A stretch of DNA of 64,000 nucleotides. Source: Torreya grandis. Taxonomy: Eukaryota > Streptophyta > Pinopsida > Cupressales > Taxaceae. Each line of letters starts with the position of its first letter. Within the stretch, counting starts at the first letter, position 1. The translations under genes were made by a program, and so were the position numbers. The stretch lies in NCBI GenBank assembly GCA_037957365.1, contig JARHVA010005354.1, positions 1,118,501 to 1,182,500 of the forward strand, in the 5' to 3' direction. The notes under the pieces are model-generated. The model was not told where the DNA came from and did not search any database. It worked only from the letters and a program-made list of their open reading frames with translations. Shown here piece after piece: positions 17,291 to 30,054 of the stretch.

Positions 17291-17780
17291 AAAAATTAGT
17301 TACATTCATTCTATAGGGATATTTAGAGGTAGGTGCATCCTAGGCATGATATCGATTAAAAAATTAAACTCCCTTTTGGGTCGAAGCCTAGATAGTTTTT
17401 CTAGAAAGACATCCCTAAATTCCCTTAAAAGATGACATTTTTGGAAGGCATATTCCACTTTTTTAGCTAATTTATGCATTTATATTACGTAAATTTGGAA
17501 TTATTTATGCATTACTTTTTTTAGTTTAAATATGAAAATTAACTTGTGTGCCTTAGGCCTTAGAATTCTTTACACTTCCCTAATTATGCTAGAATCATCT
17601 ATGTATTGTATTATTTTACCATAAAAATCTAACATTTCATGATTAAGTTTCAACCAAATTATTCTAATAATCATGTCCTAGCAACCCAAAAGAGCTAAAA
17701 ACATATCTATTTTGGTCTTAAAATCACTCAAGTCCAACTCAACCCTTTCTATGGACTCATAGATTAGTACCTTTTGACTA
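17291..17780 (-). other. Degenerate link between protease and RT
   Basis: Position and length fit the protease-RT spacer and N-terminal RT part. No conserved motif can be read with confidence because of stops in all frames. Confidence 0.4.
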
Positions 17781-18150
17781 TTATAAACTTGACCTCCCTT
17801 CCATCTTTGACTCTAACAGGTTTATAATTACATTTAATTCATAAATAAGGTGAGAAAAGGTATTTGTATCATCAAAATAAATTAAAATATAAATGTTAAT
17901 GCCATATAATATACCTCTAGTTTTGATCAAAGTTGACTGAAAATAATCATTTTGATTATCCACAATTACATATACACAATGGTTAGTTGATTGTCCACAT
18001 TTCATCTTAGGGGAGTCCTTTTCATAGTGGTTATGACCATATTATCCACATTTTATAGTCATAACAAGTGAAATAAGAGCATAATTATCTGTTGTTGTAA
18101 ACCCATGTTGGTTACTTTAATTTCAATTTTTTCCCCTTGAAATTTGCCAG
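17781..18150 (-). pseudogene. gag-pro: Chromovirus gag zinc knuckle and aspartic protease
   Basis: The zinc-knuckle region (about 18100-18000) shows a GHNHYEKDSPKMKCGQ pattern like the C-x2-C-x4-H-x4-C box of gag. The remaining Cys/His spacing is damaged. The following frame down to 17781 reads ILIYFDDTNTFSHLIYEL, which fits the retroelement protease active-site block (D-T/S-G-A, then HSFIS). The DTG triad has become DDT-N, so it is inactive. The arrangement zinc knuckle - protease directly before RT matches Ty3/gypsy. Confidence 0.7.
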
Positions 18151-18915
18151 AACCACTATTGATTATAGTTAACCATCAATTCTAATATGATTTCTTGATT
18201 TTTTTTATGGAGGGATAAATATTATTATCTTTAATTTATGTTATATTATTTTTAATATCTTCCCTACCCTTATGTTGAGTTTTTTCCTTCTCTTTAGCCC
18301 TATGGGAAGATTCAATGGCAACAACTAAGGTTTTGTGATTTTTCATATTGATGTCATGCATTAGTACTTCTTTCAGACCAATTTTAAATTTTTTGCCTTA
18401 TTTTATTCATCATGAATTTATTCCACATGATTCATTAGGTTCAAAAATTTATTCTCATATTTGGTGACTATCATCTTATCTTGTTTTAATTACTAAAAAC
18501 CATTAATTTTCTATTCCTTGAAATTAGCACTCAAGTACCTCTTGCATAGATACCTTTCAAATTTATTCTAATAGAGAGTCATGGGTTAATAACCTTCCAA
18601 TGCATAGATATAATTCCACCAAAGGGATGGATCACCCACCAATTGATAATATGTCACCCTTACTTTCACATTAGAAGGTATGTTGTGTAGATTAAAATAT
18701 TTAAATATGTGCACCAACCATGCATCAGTTGTATCACCAATTTATTCTCCTAAAAAGGTTGGTAGAGGGAGTTTATTAAGTTATTTAATAATTTGATAAA
18801 CTACTACCATGCCAATTCCTTAGGTACAAGTTCGTCCATTTTATCATTGTCCTTCCCAAATAGATTTTCTTGGGGAACACCCTCAATATTATTGAGCCTA
18901 CGCTCTTGGGTATCA
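18151..18915 (-). pseudogene. gag: Chromovirus gag capsid region (main copy, N-terminus deleted)
   Basis: Minus-strand capsid sequence shows LPLPTFLGE, TTDAWLVHIFKYFNLHNIPS, VKVRVTYYQLVGDPSLWW, ERYLCKRYLSANFKE and TKYENKFLNLMNHVE. These match the retrotransposon gag domain (Y.L.GDA..WW, then F...Y.P..F...E, then Y...F..L). The 5' part that exists in the 8.6-9.35 kb copy is missing. At about 18915-18925 the gag sequence (CCTACGCTCTTGGGTATCAAG on plus) joins directly to LTR sequence equivalent to about 11440. The gag start, PBS and first about 1.9 kb of the LTR have therefore been deleted here. Confidence 0.8.
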
Positions 18916-18919
18916 AGTT

Positions 18920-20929
18920 TTAAATGAATTTTAGATCTTATTAATCAATAAATGCAACACAACATAGCCACCAATACTGAATAGAAAAAGCATAATATTA
19001 ATCTATAGCTAGTACACCATAACCTACTAAAGTTACAAAAATAAGCCTCTAAATCCATATCTTTCTTGAATACATGATTCAGAATGAGAAGTGACAAATG
19101 ATAAGTCATATAAATAATACAAAAATCTATCATATAATGCACTTATATTCTTGATTGACTCAATTCTAGATAAGAATTCCATTCAATATCTTTCAAATCT
19201 ACCCATCACATACAAATTTGAAATTCTAAAGCATTATAAAAAACCATCAAAAAGGGATAATATCATATGCTTATATGAACATTCAAAACATAGGTATCAT
19301 ACATATGTATTCCATTAAAAGATTCTAAGTCATCTTAAAAACCCTCTAATCATTTTTTAATGATTAAATAATTGGAAAATATGTGTGCACAACAACATAA
19401 GTAAGGAATATCCACTTTGTTATGATTAATAACTTGAATAATACATGAAACATGATAAAACTATATAACACAACTCAAGAAATAATCTATACCCTAATAA
19501 TGATGAACATTCCATTTATAGGCACTCCAATGTAATATTCTAGTATAAAATTCTAGGTATGTAAACTAGTTTCCAAAATTCACAAAACTATAAATGCAAG
19601 TTTATAGTCATATTATTCAAGACATCCAAGATTCAAATGTATTCATTAGGAGGAAAGCAAAAACCACTTGACTAGCCCCATGATCCCCCCATTGGTGGCC
19701 TTGGACCACTTAAACCATTGACAAGATGGGGAATTAGCTCATAAGGTCATGGCTAGGTAACATAAATGACAAGTTTCCAAAAAACACTAGACCCATATAA
19801 AATAATACATCTAATATAAAATCCAAACATAGTGATAGTCTTACTCATAACCTATCATTTTCCATTGAAATACCACCAAAATTCATAAGTATTTCTAGTG
19901 GAAAACATATGAGTGAAACCCCATTGTAGGGTTTTAAAATTAAAACAACAAAAACCTAGTTCAAAACTTATCTCAACCATAAAAAGAATACATAGTGTCA
20001 CACGATAAACCACACAATGATATTGACTGCAATATGTGTAAAAAAAATGTAGAAGCATAAAAAAATACTCGACTACCTGTATATTGTTTCCAATGTCATT
20101 TTAATTGAGAATTCAACAAAACTAAAGGCTTTATTTAATTTTTATAAGTAATACAAATCGTTTTACCTTTGAAAAATCACAAGGATATAAAATTATAAAC
20201 TTGTGTGTGTTCCCTTTTCCAATATAACACCAAGTTTTCTTTTTCCTTCCTATGCAAGTTGATAGTAATGTCCACCCAAAAACTCATGCAATGGTGGAAT
20301 GGAACCATAAATATATATTACCCAAATTCCCAAGTTTTAGGTGGTGAATACAATATCCTCCATGAATGATCAAAACAACTTAATAAAATAAACAACCTCT
20401 AAACATGATAAGAAAAGACAGACAAACTCCCCTTTTACCTGGTGGTGAGTAGCGTTCACTCGATCCACACATCTATCAAGTAAAATAAAATTAGAATGTT
20501 CCAAAATATACAAAGACATATTTCACATAATCAATAATACCCTAATTTAACTCTTTCCATCATGTTAATATTACTAAATCCAAAGTCATTGAACATCATT
20601 ATTAAGTCAAAAATATGACAAAAAAAAATAACCTCTAGCATTAGCCACTTGCCTAGGTCATGAAGGGACCCATTGATTCATGTCCAAGTGGGGAATTAAA
20701 ATAAGATATATAACTTTAACCAACAAAATAAATATTAACACATAACATAGTTCAAGTAAAGCTTCATGTTACAAAGTCTAGGTAACCATGATGACTCAAA
20801 CCACTTGAAGGCAAAAAGAAGCATAACTAGAAAACAAAAAAAATTGATAATACAAATTTAAATCAATTTAATAAATTGAGAAGGCAATCTCCAAAACTTG
20901 AAAAATCATTGGACTTATCAAAACATGAC

Positions 20930-20984
<55 letters not shown>

Positions 20985-21002
20985 TGTATGTATGTATGTA
21001 TG

Positions 21003-21038
<36 letters not shown>

Positions 21039-21538
21039 TGTATGTATGTATGTATGTATTGATAGTACCCAAGTAGACACATGTTCTCATTCTGACAAGT
21101 CTAATAACACAAGATTCATTTCTTCCTTCACAATATCCTCACTAAATAACAAAAAACTATACATAAAAACAAGTCAACCATGAAAACAAGGAAAGACTAA
21201 GATGATAAAACATTAAACTATAATAACCATTATATCTTTTTTAAACTCATTACTTATATCATAAGTTATTAACAACTATTTCATGACTTTGTTATATAAA
21301 TCCCAGATCAAGCCTAGCCCATTGGAAAACCTTGCAATTGCCAAAGTGAAGTCAGTAGTATCCATTTAATAACTATCTAAATAAATATAACTACATAATC
21401 AATTAAATTATCAAATGAAAGTAATCCATTCAAATACAAAAATACACCAAAGTCATCTCATAATCGATAATAACATATCATAGTAAAAAAAACTCCAAGA
21501 ACTTTATAACTAGATAAGTCCCAAATGTGGTCATGACA
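18920..21538 (-). mobile_element. 5' LTR of chromovirus, internally truncated
   Basis: This 2.6-kb stretch is homologous to 11440-14621 and ends in the same GGTCATGACA at 21538. The PBS-proximal about 1.9 kb is gone through the deletion noted in the gag entry. It carries its own microsatellite (20934-21060) where the sister LTR has none, and it lacks the large one of the sister. The many substitutions between the two LTRs indicate an old insertion. The next bases, AAGCT, would be the outer flank; no matching target duplication can be tested because the other end of the tandem is truncated. Confidence 0.75.
20934..21060. repeat. Microsatellite (AT)n(GTAT)n
   Basis: A short AT run is followed by two blocks of about 11 and 13 GTAT units separated by TATA. 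It is inserted in LTR sequence: the sister LTR at about 13445-13460 has only GACTATGAGTTATACC at this point, so the expansion arose after the LTRs separated. Confidence 0.95.
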
Positions 21539-22389
21539 AAGCTATACCTAGGAATATAAAGACTTCATGATATAAAAATGAATAAATGGTGAACCTAGAC
21601 CCTTAAATACCTATCCAAAAAATAATGAGCCAAGGATATGTAATAGGGATTAACTTATATACAATAAGTATAAGGTGAAACATCGAATAGGAAACAACCA
21701 CTTCAATTGGAGAGTGTTTAATTACCTACTTTTAGTCAGCTAAATCATATGTGTTTGATATAATTATAATTGCTCATTGTATTTATGTTTCTTATATTGG
21801 TATATTATTGATCAAAATGGTCTCTCAAGAATAATATCATACCCAACTTCATCATTTACCTTCTTCCTCTTATAAACAATTATCTTATCAAATCATTAGA
21901 TACCAAATTTCACCAAAAGTTAGAAACTTTTTTTGGGCATATATTTAACCCAAAATTGAATAACTCTAAAACTCAAAATAATATTAAATAAAATATATAC
22001 CATGTATTTATAATCCCTTTCAAAGAGTGTTTCCCAAATGTACACAAGTCCTGGTATTTGTAGCTATGTACACGCATAATACCCAATACCCAACATTGCT
22101 CTAAGTTATTTATTTTCTACTTATGACATTTTTTACTAAGGAAACAATGGGTGATTAGTCCTTAGGGAGAAATATATTTGGAGTTAAACACATTGATAAT
22201 AATGAGATGATGATATGGATAATAATTCCATGTCTACATCCATTGATAGAAGATTTTAGAGTTAATAGGGATTTTAAAGGAGTTGATAGGGATTAGCTAA
22301 AACATTTATTTCCTTAAATTGTGTAGATATAATAGGGATAGTAATGCTAGGTCTACATCCATTGATTCGCTAACAAATGGATAAGTTTT
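21539..22389. other. No gene seen; one 16-bp direct repeat
   Basis: AT-rich. The 16-mer GTCTACATCCATTGAT occurs at 22232-22247 and 22351-22366, within otherwise weakly similar surroundings, suggesting an old small duplication just upstream of the LINE. Nothing else is recognisable. Confidence 0.5.
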
Positions 22390-22559
22390 TTTTCACTCTA
22401 TTAGGGTTTAATCTGTGCATCATCATAGAGTTGGACCTTGATTTTTTTTAAGCCAACTTCTCTTCATATCATAGCCCTTGTTAGGTTTCCTTCATGAGTA
22501 GCACTTATTTATTTTTATGGTGTCTTTCCTTCAAGCAAGGCCAACTTATTTAATGACTT

Positions 22560-23760
22560 CTCCTCTTTCTCTCCTAGTTGATTCAACTATAGAATATAAT
22601 GATGGAGCATCAAGTAATGTCCCCCTACAATTGCCTGAGGAAGTTCATATCAAAGGTGTACCATGAGGTAAATCGTTAGAACCTAATGTTATTTTACCAA
22701 TTTTAGAATTTAACTTTGCTTATCAATGGCTATAACATTTCTATTTGATAGGTTATTTTGTGGTTTAAATACTAATTGAAAGTATGCTTAGATCTTGGGT
22801 TCAAACCCACTGGGATTCTCATGGCATAAATATTGCAAGAGACCAAAATATGACCAAGGATTTTTTTATTTCATTTCACCGATCCTTCCCATACAGGAGT
22901 TATTCTCCATAATTTACCCACATGGTATGTTAAGAACTCACTCATGGTTCTCTCCCCTTGGACATAAGAATTTGTGGTCTGTAAGAACACTACTCTTAAG
23001 GTCTCAATTTGGTTAGAATTTCTAGGTCCCCCATTCCCCTATTGGCATTTTATTCAATAAATTGCTTCTTTCATAAGTTAGGTTATTTTTCAAGAGTAAA
23101 ATTATTTTTTTCTATTAGGCCATAAAAATGGGTTTGTGTGGAGGTAGACTTTTTCTGGGACCTTAAAGAGTTTGTGAAGATTCAAATTAGTATGTGAAAC
23201 ACTCCTAATGGGTTATGTATATCAATTGACATATACATAATTTTATTTCCAAGCCACTGATCATAAAATTTGAGGTTATCCCCTTCAACTAGCTCATAAC
23301 AATGTTCCCAATTGCTCAACCTTTCCTCCTAAACCCTCTATGAAATCTAGAAAAAAACTAATAGAGGATGGATGGATCATGATAGGGAATAAAAAAACCA
23401 TAATAAAACCACAAGCTCAAATTCAATGAATCCTAAAGGAGGTAAGTAATCAACTAGTAATGGCCTACATGACTAGGTTCTTTCTAAGAAAGAGTCTTCT
23501 CAATCACAACCTAATGCTCTAAAATTGCTATAAAAACCTAGGGTCTACAAAAGCCCTATTGCAGCCAGTATTTCATCTCATGGTTTAGGGGCTTCTTAGC
23601 CCAGTTCTTCTAATTTTTTAGTCTCCTACCCAACCTATCTAACACTTCCTACTTGGTGGGATGTACCCAAACACTCTCATAACCCTCCTAGGAGGTGTGA
23701 AGAATCAGAGGAAGGAGAGTTTTAGGTTGAATATGCTGAGGAAATAAGCTAAAATGTTCA
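22560..23760 (+). pseudogene. LINE ORF1, DUF4283-like nucleic-acid-binding protein
   Basis: Decayed ORF1 of the L1-type element. In broken frames it reads GFSWHKYCKRPKYDQGFFYF, HTGVILHNLPTWYVKNSLMV, KVSIWLEFLGPPFPYWHF and a later VCETLLMGYVYQLTYT. The W-x-E-x-L-x-x-P-x-P-x-x-W-H-like block is the hallmark of the plant ORF1 DUF4283 region. In working elements a zinc knuckle usually follows; here only a Pro/Ser-rich, basic tail can be seen (KPSMKSRKKLIEDGWIMIGN). Known ORF1 proteins bind the LINE RNA in the ribonucleoprotein. Stops and at least two frameshifts inactivate it. Confidence 0.6.
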
Positions 23761-23854
23761 TTTTTTAAAATATGAATAGTGGGAATTTTTTATAGAATTG
23801 CTTTGATACCTTAGAAGGCTTATAATCCAAGGATATGTATCTCAACACATGTCA

Positions 23855-26800
23855 TCTATGAATTGATTTTCATGGAATGTTTGAGGTCCTATAGACCTAA
23901 AACACAAGTTTATTATGTGTTATTTTAGAAGAAAGTTTCCTAATATGGACATTCTTTATCTACAAGAAGTGAAGGTGGTGGATTTTTTATTGATGGTGGT
24001 TAGTAACTCTATCTAGCACAATAATATAATTATGTATAGTAATCATGAGCTAGGACATGGTGGTGTGATCATGTTTATTTCTCCAAGCTGGCAGCTACCC
24101 TTAGTGAAATCTAGAGTGGACCCCAACAAGTAGTTGAAAGCCACTCCTTTAGATTTATTAATATTTATGCCTTGAATTACACCCTTGAGCATAGTAATTT
24201 GTGGTCATGGATTATGGATGATATCCTCAATGATCATTGTTTCATCTGTGGTGACTTTAATATGGTCATATCTCTCAAAGACAAAGTGGGACACTTATTA
24301 ATGCACTAGATAGTTGGAGAAAGAGATGCATGGTATTATATTTACACTAAATGGGACTTTTATGACATAAACTTTATCACCACCCTAAAAATAGAGTGTG
24401 TTACACCTAAATCAATCTTAGGGATAGCCTTGCCCATACTATGAAATGCCTTGATTAGGAAATGATGTCTACTCAACCATAAATTTCCTTTGATAATGAT
24501 TTTTCTCCTCTAGTACAAGCTCTACCAAATTTTGGGCTTTCCAATCACTGCCCGATTTGGTTTTGAGTGGCATGGAAATTCAAGAAACCCAAGGTTCATA
24601 AATCCTAATTTTTCCTCAATACCTCGTTACTCAAGCATGGATCCACTGTGGCTCACATTCACAAAGTTTACAATATGGATCCTCATCCAACCCAAGACTC
24701 TGCTTGGATTCCTTGGTGTAATGTTTCCATCAAAATAACTTCTCACTTATTGAGAATTTATGGCCACCAACTTTCTAAAATTTGATGACACTCTTACTCT
24801 TATACTTCCTTATAGCTTAGCCATGTGGCTTTATCCTTGGAAAAATATCCCTTCAATGATATATTTTAGGTTAGAGTCTCTTCTTTATGGTATCACATCT
24901 AGATTATATATAATTACAATGCTTGAGGAGCTCAAATCAAAGCCATACTTCACTAGCTCAAGATAGGGGACAAAACCTCCAAAGAGTTATTTCAAATTCT
25001 TAGAGATAAAAACTTGAAGAAACAAATTCAATCTATCTCTTATGCTGGTAGGAGTTATCAAAAACACTATAGATTAATCAATATTTTATTTACCATTATC
25101 AATAGGTGTTCAAAGATCAAGTGTCTTCTAAAGATAGTGACATAGCCATTCAATAGTGTCTCATAGTGGTGCCATGCAAACTCACTCCCACTCACTGAGT
25201 TACATGTGATAGGCTCCTCACTTAAATGATCTACAAGAGGTAGTGACCGATATGGTAAATGATAAATTTCCAAGCATTAATGGCTTCTATTATGAATTTT
25301 ATAAAACTCTCTAGGACCTTATGGGTTCATAATTACACCATGTCTATCACGAATCCTTTTAAAAAATTATCTAGGGAAGAATATAAATAAAGGAAACATT
25401 AAATTCATATCTAAATAAGGGGATCCTGAGTTGATCTTAATTGGTGGTCGATCACCCTTTTGAATGTTTTTTACAAAATAATTGCTAAAGATTTGGAACT
25501 TTGATTGCATAATCTGTTGTTACACATTATTCACCCTGAATAAACATGATTCATAAAAATTAGGTATATATTAGACAATATTATTGTGGTTTGGGAAGAA
25601 ATGGACTCGGCTAGGAGATCTAATCAAAAATTATGTTCATAAAAATTGACTTTGAAAAAGCTTATGACCGTATTGAGTGGCCTTTAATATTGGCTATGAT
25701 TAAAGCCCTGGGCTTTAGGCCAGTTTTCATTTAAACCATCCTGATGATTTTTTTAGACACCTTGACCATCCTCTCTATTAATGGAGTTATGTCAAAAAAA
25801 ATTGAATTATTTCAATTTATTCACCAAGGATGCTCCTTGGCACTTGCCCTATATGTGCTTGTAGTGGAGGGATTTGGATATCTTCTTAGTAATTCCAAAT
25901 ATAGGGGCCTTGTCAAAGGAATCAATCTCCTTCTAGATATATAAAATCCTTAGGAAGATATGCAATTACGAAATGGCCACTTTATTGATGATTCTTTCCT
26001 TACTATTATTGAAGAAGAGGATAATGTAGATAATGCCTTGTAGTATCTCAATGCCTTCTTCCTTTCCTTTGGCTCAAGCATCCAATGGCAAATGAATATA
26101 TTTTATAGGTATTCATACCTCCCCCCACCATTTTGGGCTAGCATGTATGGGTGGGCCGAGGTTCAACATGAAGAAATTTTCAAGTTTCTTGGCATTCCTT
26201 TTGCTTTTGAGGCCTCTTCATCCATGTTTTGGCAATATTTTTTTAACAAAGTGGAAATAAAGATAGAGTATTAGGTTACTAATGCCTTACCATTAGCATT
26301 AAATTTTTAAAATCTTCTTAAAAGTGCTTATGACTACCCATGTCTACTACTCTTTGTATTGGGTTCCTTCCAAGAATTCTTACTAGAATCTTAAAAAGCT
26401 TCTCAAGGAATTTATGTGGGCTAATTCTTCCCATGGCCATGGCTTCCATAGAGCTACTTGGGATTATTGTTTCCTCTCATGAGATGTTATAGGTATGGGT
26501 CTCATATACATTTCTCATCAAGGATTTGCCTTATGTTCCAAATGGATTGTGTGGGCCATTAAAGGCAAGGAAGCTTGGAAGTTATTTTTTTGACATTGCA
26601 TCTCTTCAGGCCTTCCTAGAGGTAAAAAATCCTAGAAAGGAATTGGATTCTCCAATTTTCTCATCATCAAAACCCCTATTCAAATTAAAAATTCCTTTGT
26701 TTCTAAAATTATCTAGAAAGAATGGGAAAAACTCAAACCATGGCTTCTCTAGAATGGCTTAGGATTTAGAGATGGGTTGCCCATTAAATTTCATTCTCTA

Positions 26801-28027
26801 TGGTGGTCACTTGTTATCAATTTTAATGAAGTCCCTTTAGGTGATGTTCCTTGGATAAATGCTCTCAAGTTATTTCATAGGGGCATTCAAATTTTCCAAG
26901 ACATATTTTGTAAGCAATCTCACTCTTAGCTATCCTTGAAAGATGTGAAAACCAAATTCTAGTTAGCCAACTCTAAGAGAGAGTCTTATAAATAAATCCA
27001 TAATGTTGTTTCACCTTCAATACTACACAAAATCTATGTTATTTCCACTCATCCTTGGTAGAAGGACTTGAAATAGTATATGGAAACTCTATTTCATAAT
27101 TAAACTCCCTAAATTGCTTATGGGTGGCATACTCCCCATATATCTATGGTGGACAATCTCAATTTAGACTAGGGTCTTCATTATTTAATTCTTACCTATT
27201 GCTTCTACTTTCAAATTATATGGGAGGCTTGATTGGAGCCTAAGTCAGCTCACTTCACTTGGTGTGTGTTGTATCAAGGTTTTCCTATAGGCAGAAGGCT
27301 TATGCATTTATGAATTTACATTCCCAAATGTCCTTTTTATGGCCATATATAAACACTCCCTCATTTATTATGGCACTACTCCAAATCCCAATGGGTCTGG
27401 GCATGGATTTATTATCTTTTTAGGCCTTTCTAGTTTGATTTTTTTTAGTGGTAACATATCCTTCTTGGATATAAACCTACCTTGCTTTAAAGTACACCCA
27501 AGTTTGGCATACTTTTAGAGTGGATATTCTATTTTACTTATGGAAATAAAGAAATAATGTAGTGTTTATAATGGTTTCTTCATATTGTAATTTTTATAAT
27601 TTCAACAAATCTTCCATTATTTCCATTGTGCTTTTGTAAATTCAAGTACATGCTAATAAAGTATCCACAGAGCTTGGCCATATTTAGGACCTTCTTACTC
27701 ATTAGGGAGATGTTGCTTATTCTATGGCACAAATTCCTCCTTCCCTACCTAAGGATAAAAAAGCTACTAGAATATATTTTAGTCCTCTTCCCATAGGTGG
27801 TTACTAACATAGTTAGTCTTGGCACCATTCTCATAGCATCACTTTATATTAGTGCATGTCTCTACCTAGATAGTATAGAGTGTGGAATCCCCCACCTCCT
27901 TCCCCTATTGGGCATGATGGTTGGGGTATTCCTCCTATGCATCCAAATGCTTGGGGAGAACCATTTGGAGGTTATTTTGGATAAGTTCCCCAGGCTCTCT
28001 CTTGTTATTTTTCCTTCTCAACAATAG
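23855..28027 (+). pseudogene. LINE ORF2: endonuclease and reverse transcriptase
   Basis: The endonuclease begins at about 23860 (FSWNV*GP). It shows NMDILYLQEVK at about 23935, HGGVIMF-type residues near 24060, then LWSWIMDDILNDHCFICGDF with NMVISLKDKVG near 24190-24290. These are the exonuclease-endonuclease-phosphatase blocks (SWNVRG, LQE, GDFN). The RT spans about 25430-26100: LLNVFYKIIAKDLEL, SIKIDFEKAYDR-type sequence at about 25645, SINGVMSKKIELFQFIHQGC, LALALYVLVVEGFGYLL and HFIDDSFLT, where the catalytic motif keeps both aspartates. A zf-RVT-like end is visible near 27330 (IPKCPFYGH, then TLPHLLWHYSKSQWVWAW). A Pro-rich end follows to 28027. Frames shift repeatedly and stops are common, so it is a pseudogene. 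Confidence 0.88.
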
Positions 28028-28340
28028 GAAGATGATAAGGACACTTCTTAAAATTCTAGTTGGGAGCCAATTCTAGATAGTAATGACTTTCCTAGCTTGA
28101 TTTTTTGTCTGGGTGATATGGACCTTCCACCTATCCTTACACTGGTAGCCTAATTATGTTTCCTTTTTTGTTTATGTTATTGTGATAACTCATTCCTAGG
28201 TGGGGCCTAACATTGATTTTTGTATCTTTTGTGACCTGTTCCTAGGCTCGGTATAGTTTGACTCAAGGCGTGTTTCCATACCACCTATTTTTTTGTGAAT
28301 TATTTATATATTATATATTTTTATTAATATATAGATATAT

Positions 28341-29317
28341 ATCATCAAAATAAAACCTTATATCCTCATCCTTATAAAAATTGTAATTATTTGAATAAGA
28401 CCTTTAATTTTGAAGAAGAAAATATATAGTCTCAATAAAAATTCAATTAGGATATTGGTGATATTAATATTCGGTATAATTATTTAGATGAGGATTAAAA
28501 ATGGGAAAATATTTTTTATATAAATAAAATATAATCATCTATGGATTCATAATAAGATATTTTAGAGCTAGTTCATCCTAGATATATGATCCACAAACCT
28601 CTAGAAGATTAGATGCCTATTAACTCTACACAATTTGATTATAGAAAAATAAAATACATAACCAAAAAAATATGATAAAAATGTTGATTTTTATGAGAAA
28701 CTGAGAAAAGAATCAATAACCAAGGAATAAAACATCTAGATTTAGCATAATGAAAAGTGAAATAATTGATATTTACCTTTATTTTTAGTAGAATGAGGCT
28801 TCACCTACACATAAGATTATTTAATAGGGTATTTATAAAAAAAAGAGTTGCAAAGCTCATAAATAGAAGTTGAATAAAATCCCACACAAAAATCAACTTC
28901 AAGAGAATAGGAACATACTTTGGGAACTACACTTTAATTTTTTAGTATAAATAAAGAATATGGTGAGAATGGCCAACCTAGGGATACCACAAATGGGTAT
29001 TATGGGTATTCATCTAAGACATATAAGAGGGTTACCCATGATCTATACATCTTGAATTATTTAATCAGTGGCTCTAATAACACCCTCCATGTCCATCTCT
29101 AATATTATTTCTACTAGTACAGTGTCAGCGATAACTATGACCCTATTGGCTAGCTCCATGCCAATGGGTATTAAAATTCCTAATTTTTTATGACTATATT
29201 TCCCATATAACACATTTGGATTAATTATATACTCCACATACATATCTCCATCAATTTATGCTTCCAAAACTACATTATACACTATGTTGATTACCATCCC
29301 ACCTTTGATTATAATGT
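28341..29317. other. AT-rich region with one short minus-strand coding-like piece
   Basis: Mostly AT-rich with no features. On the minus strand, 29243-29061 is open and reads NPNVLYGKYSHKKLGILIPI, then GMELANRVIVIADTVLVEII. It sits just downstream (minus sense) of the candidate LTR at 29318-29685 and may be its internal 5' part. I do not recognise the family. Confidence 0.3.
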
Positions 29318-29685
29318 GAGTTGAAAGAGACTCAACACAGTTTATTAAAAGAGAAAACACATAAAGATCAAAATAATAATTATTTGATTTTTCAATTTAA
29401 TAGACAAATATACATATATATAGGAGAGATTCATCTTATATTAAAGGAGACTGAATATCTATAAATAACTCTTACAACAACTCAACACTATTTTACATGA
29501 GTTATTTTAACTCACATAACTAATATTGTTATACGAGTTGTTTATTCAACAACTATAAAGATATTCATATTTAATATTTAAATGAGTAATTATCATGTTG
29601 TTATAAACATAAAATTAATAATGTTAATACTATAAAATTATAACATTCACTCCCTTAGAGTGAACATTATTAATTCCTACCATAC
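29318..29685 (-). mobile_element. Candidate small LTR
   Basis: In plus orientation the block runs TGTGAGTTGAAAG ... CTACCATACA and is followed by CCCCCTTAATG, the reverse complement of a polypurine tract (CATTAAGGGGG). On the minus strand it has an LTR-like internal layout: a TATA-like CCTATATATATGTAT and an AATAAA signal (TTTAATAAACTG) downstream. A PBS-like GGTAATCA is present on the left but 18 nt away from the edge, which is a weak fit. Size (368 bp) suits a copia LTR. No second copy was found. It could be a solo LTR or a chance arrangement. Confidence 0.35.
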
Positions 29686-30054
29686 ACCCCCTTAATGTGA
29701 ATGTGGGGAAAACATCAATCTCATATCTGCACTTGTATGCATGATTTAGTGATTTTATTAGGACAACCATAAACCTTAATGTTGGTCTTGAATATGGATT
29801 ACTAACAACCAAAAAGGGATGGTTTAAAGTGGTTTTCTAACAACCAAAAAAATATGGTTTTGCAAGTGGCTTACCAACAAACACATCATGATGTGCAGTA
29901 CTTTTATCAACTCTCTTCACTATCTCACATTCAGGGAAAATACAAAGGAATTTTCAACTCACTTGTTAAAAATGTGAATAGGAATATATCATCTATTCTT
30001 ATTCACACATAATTAAAATAAATATGCCATAAAATTATATGGGCCCTATCATTA
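29686..30054 (-). other. Coding-like remnant upstream of candidate LTR
   Basis: The minus strand reads VVSNPYSRPTLRFMVVLIKS and KCRYEIDVFPTFTLRGC before the polypurine run. It may be the 3' end of the element whose LTR is at 29318-29685. No domain is recognised. Confidence 0.25.

Larger units (their letters stand above)
22390..28340 (+). mobile_element. L1-type LINE, decayed, apparently near full length
   Basis: The plus-strand order is nucleic-acid-binding ORF1, endonuclease, reverse transcriptase, C-terminal zinc-knuckle region, then a 3' AT-rich end (about 28280-28340, TTATATATTTTTATTAATATA-like). There are no LTRs. Start and end are estimated from where coding similarity begins and the AT-rich tail stops. 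I could not find a clear target duplication. At about 5.9 kb it matches the usual size of a plant L1. No RNase H domain follows the zinc-knuckle region, unlike the LINE fragment at 44.7 kb. Confidence 0.8.

Noticed and set aside
20868..21183. Met-Tyr-Val-Cys repeat frames
   Set aside because: Translation of the (GTAT)n microsatellite.
22232..22366. 16-bp repeat GTCTACATCCATTGAT as LINE target duplication
   Set aside because: Both copies lie upstream of the LINE start rather than flanking it.
22795..22830. GGTTCAAACCC resembling a tRNA T-arm
   Set aside because: Lies in LINE ORF1 coding sequence; no matching D-arm, anticodon arm or acceptor stem at proper spacing.
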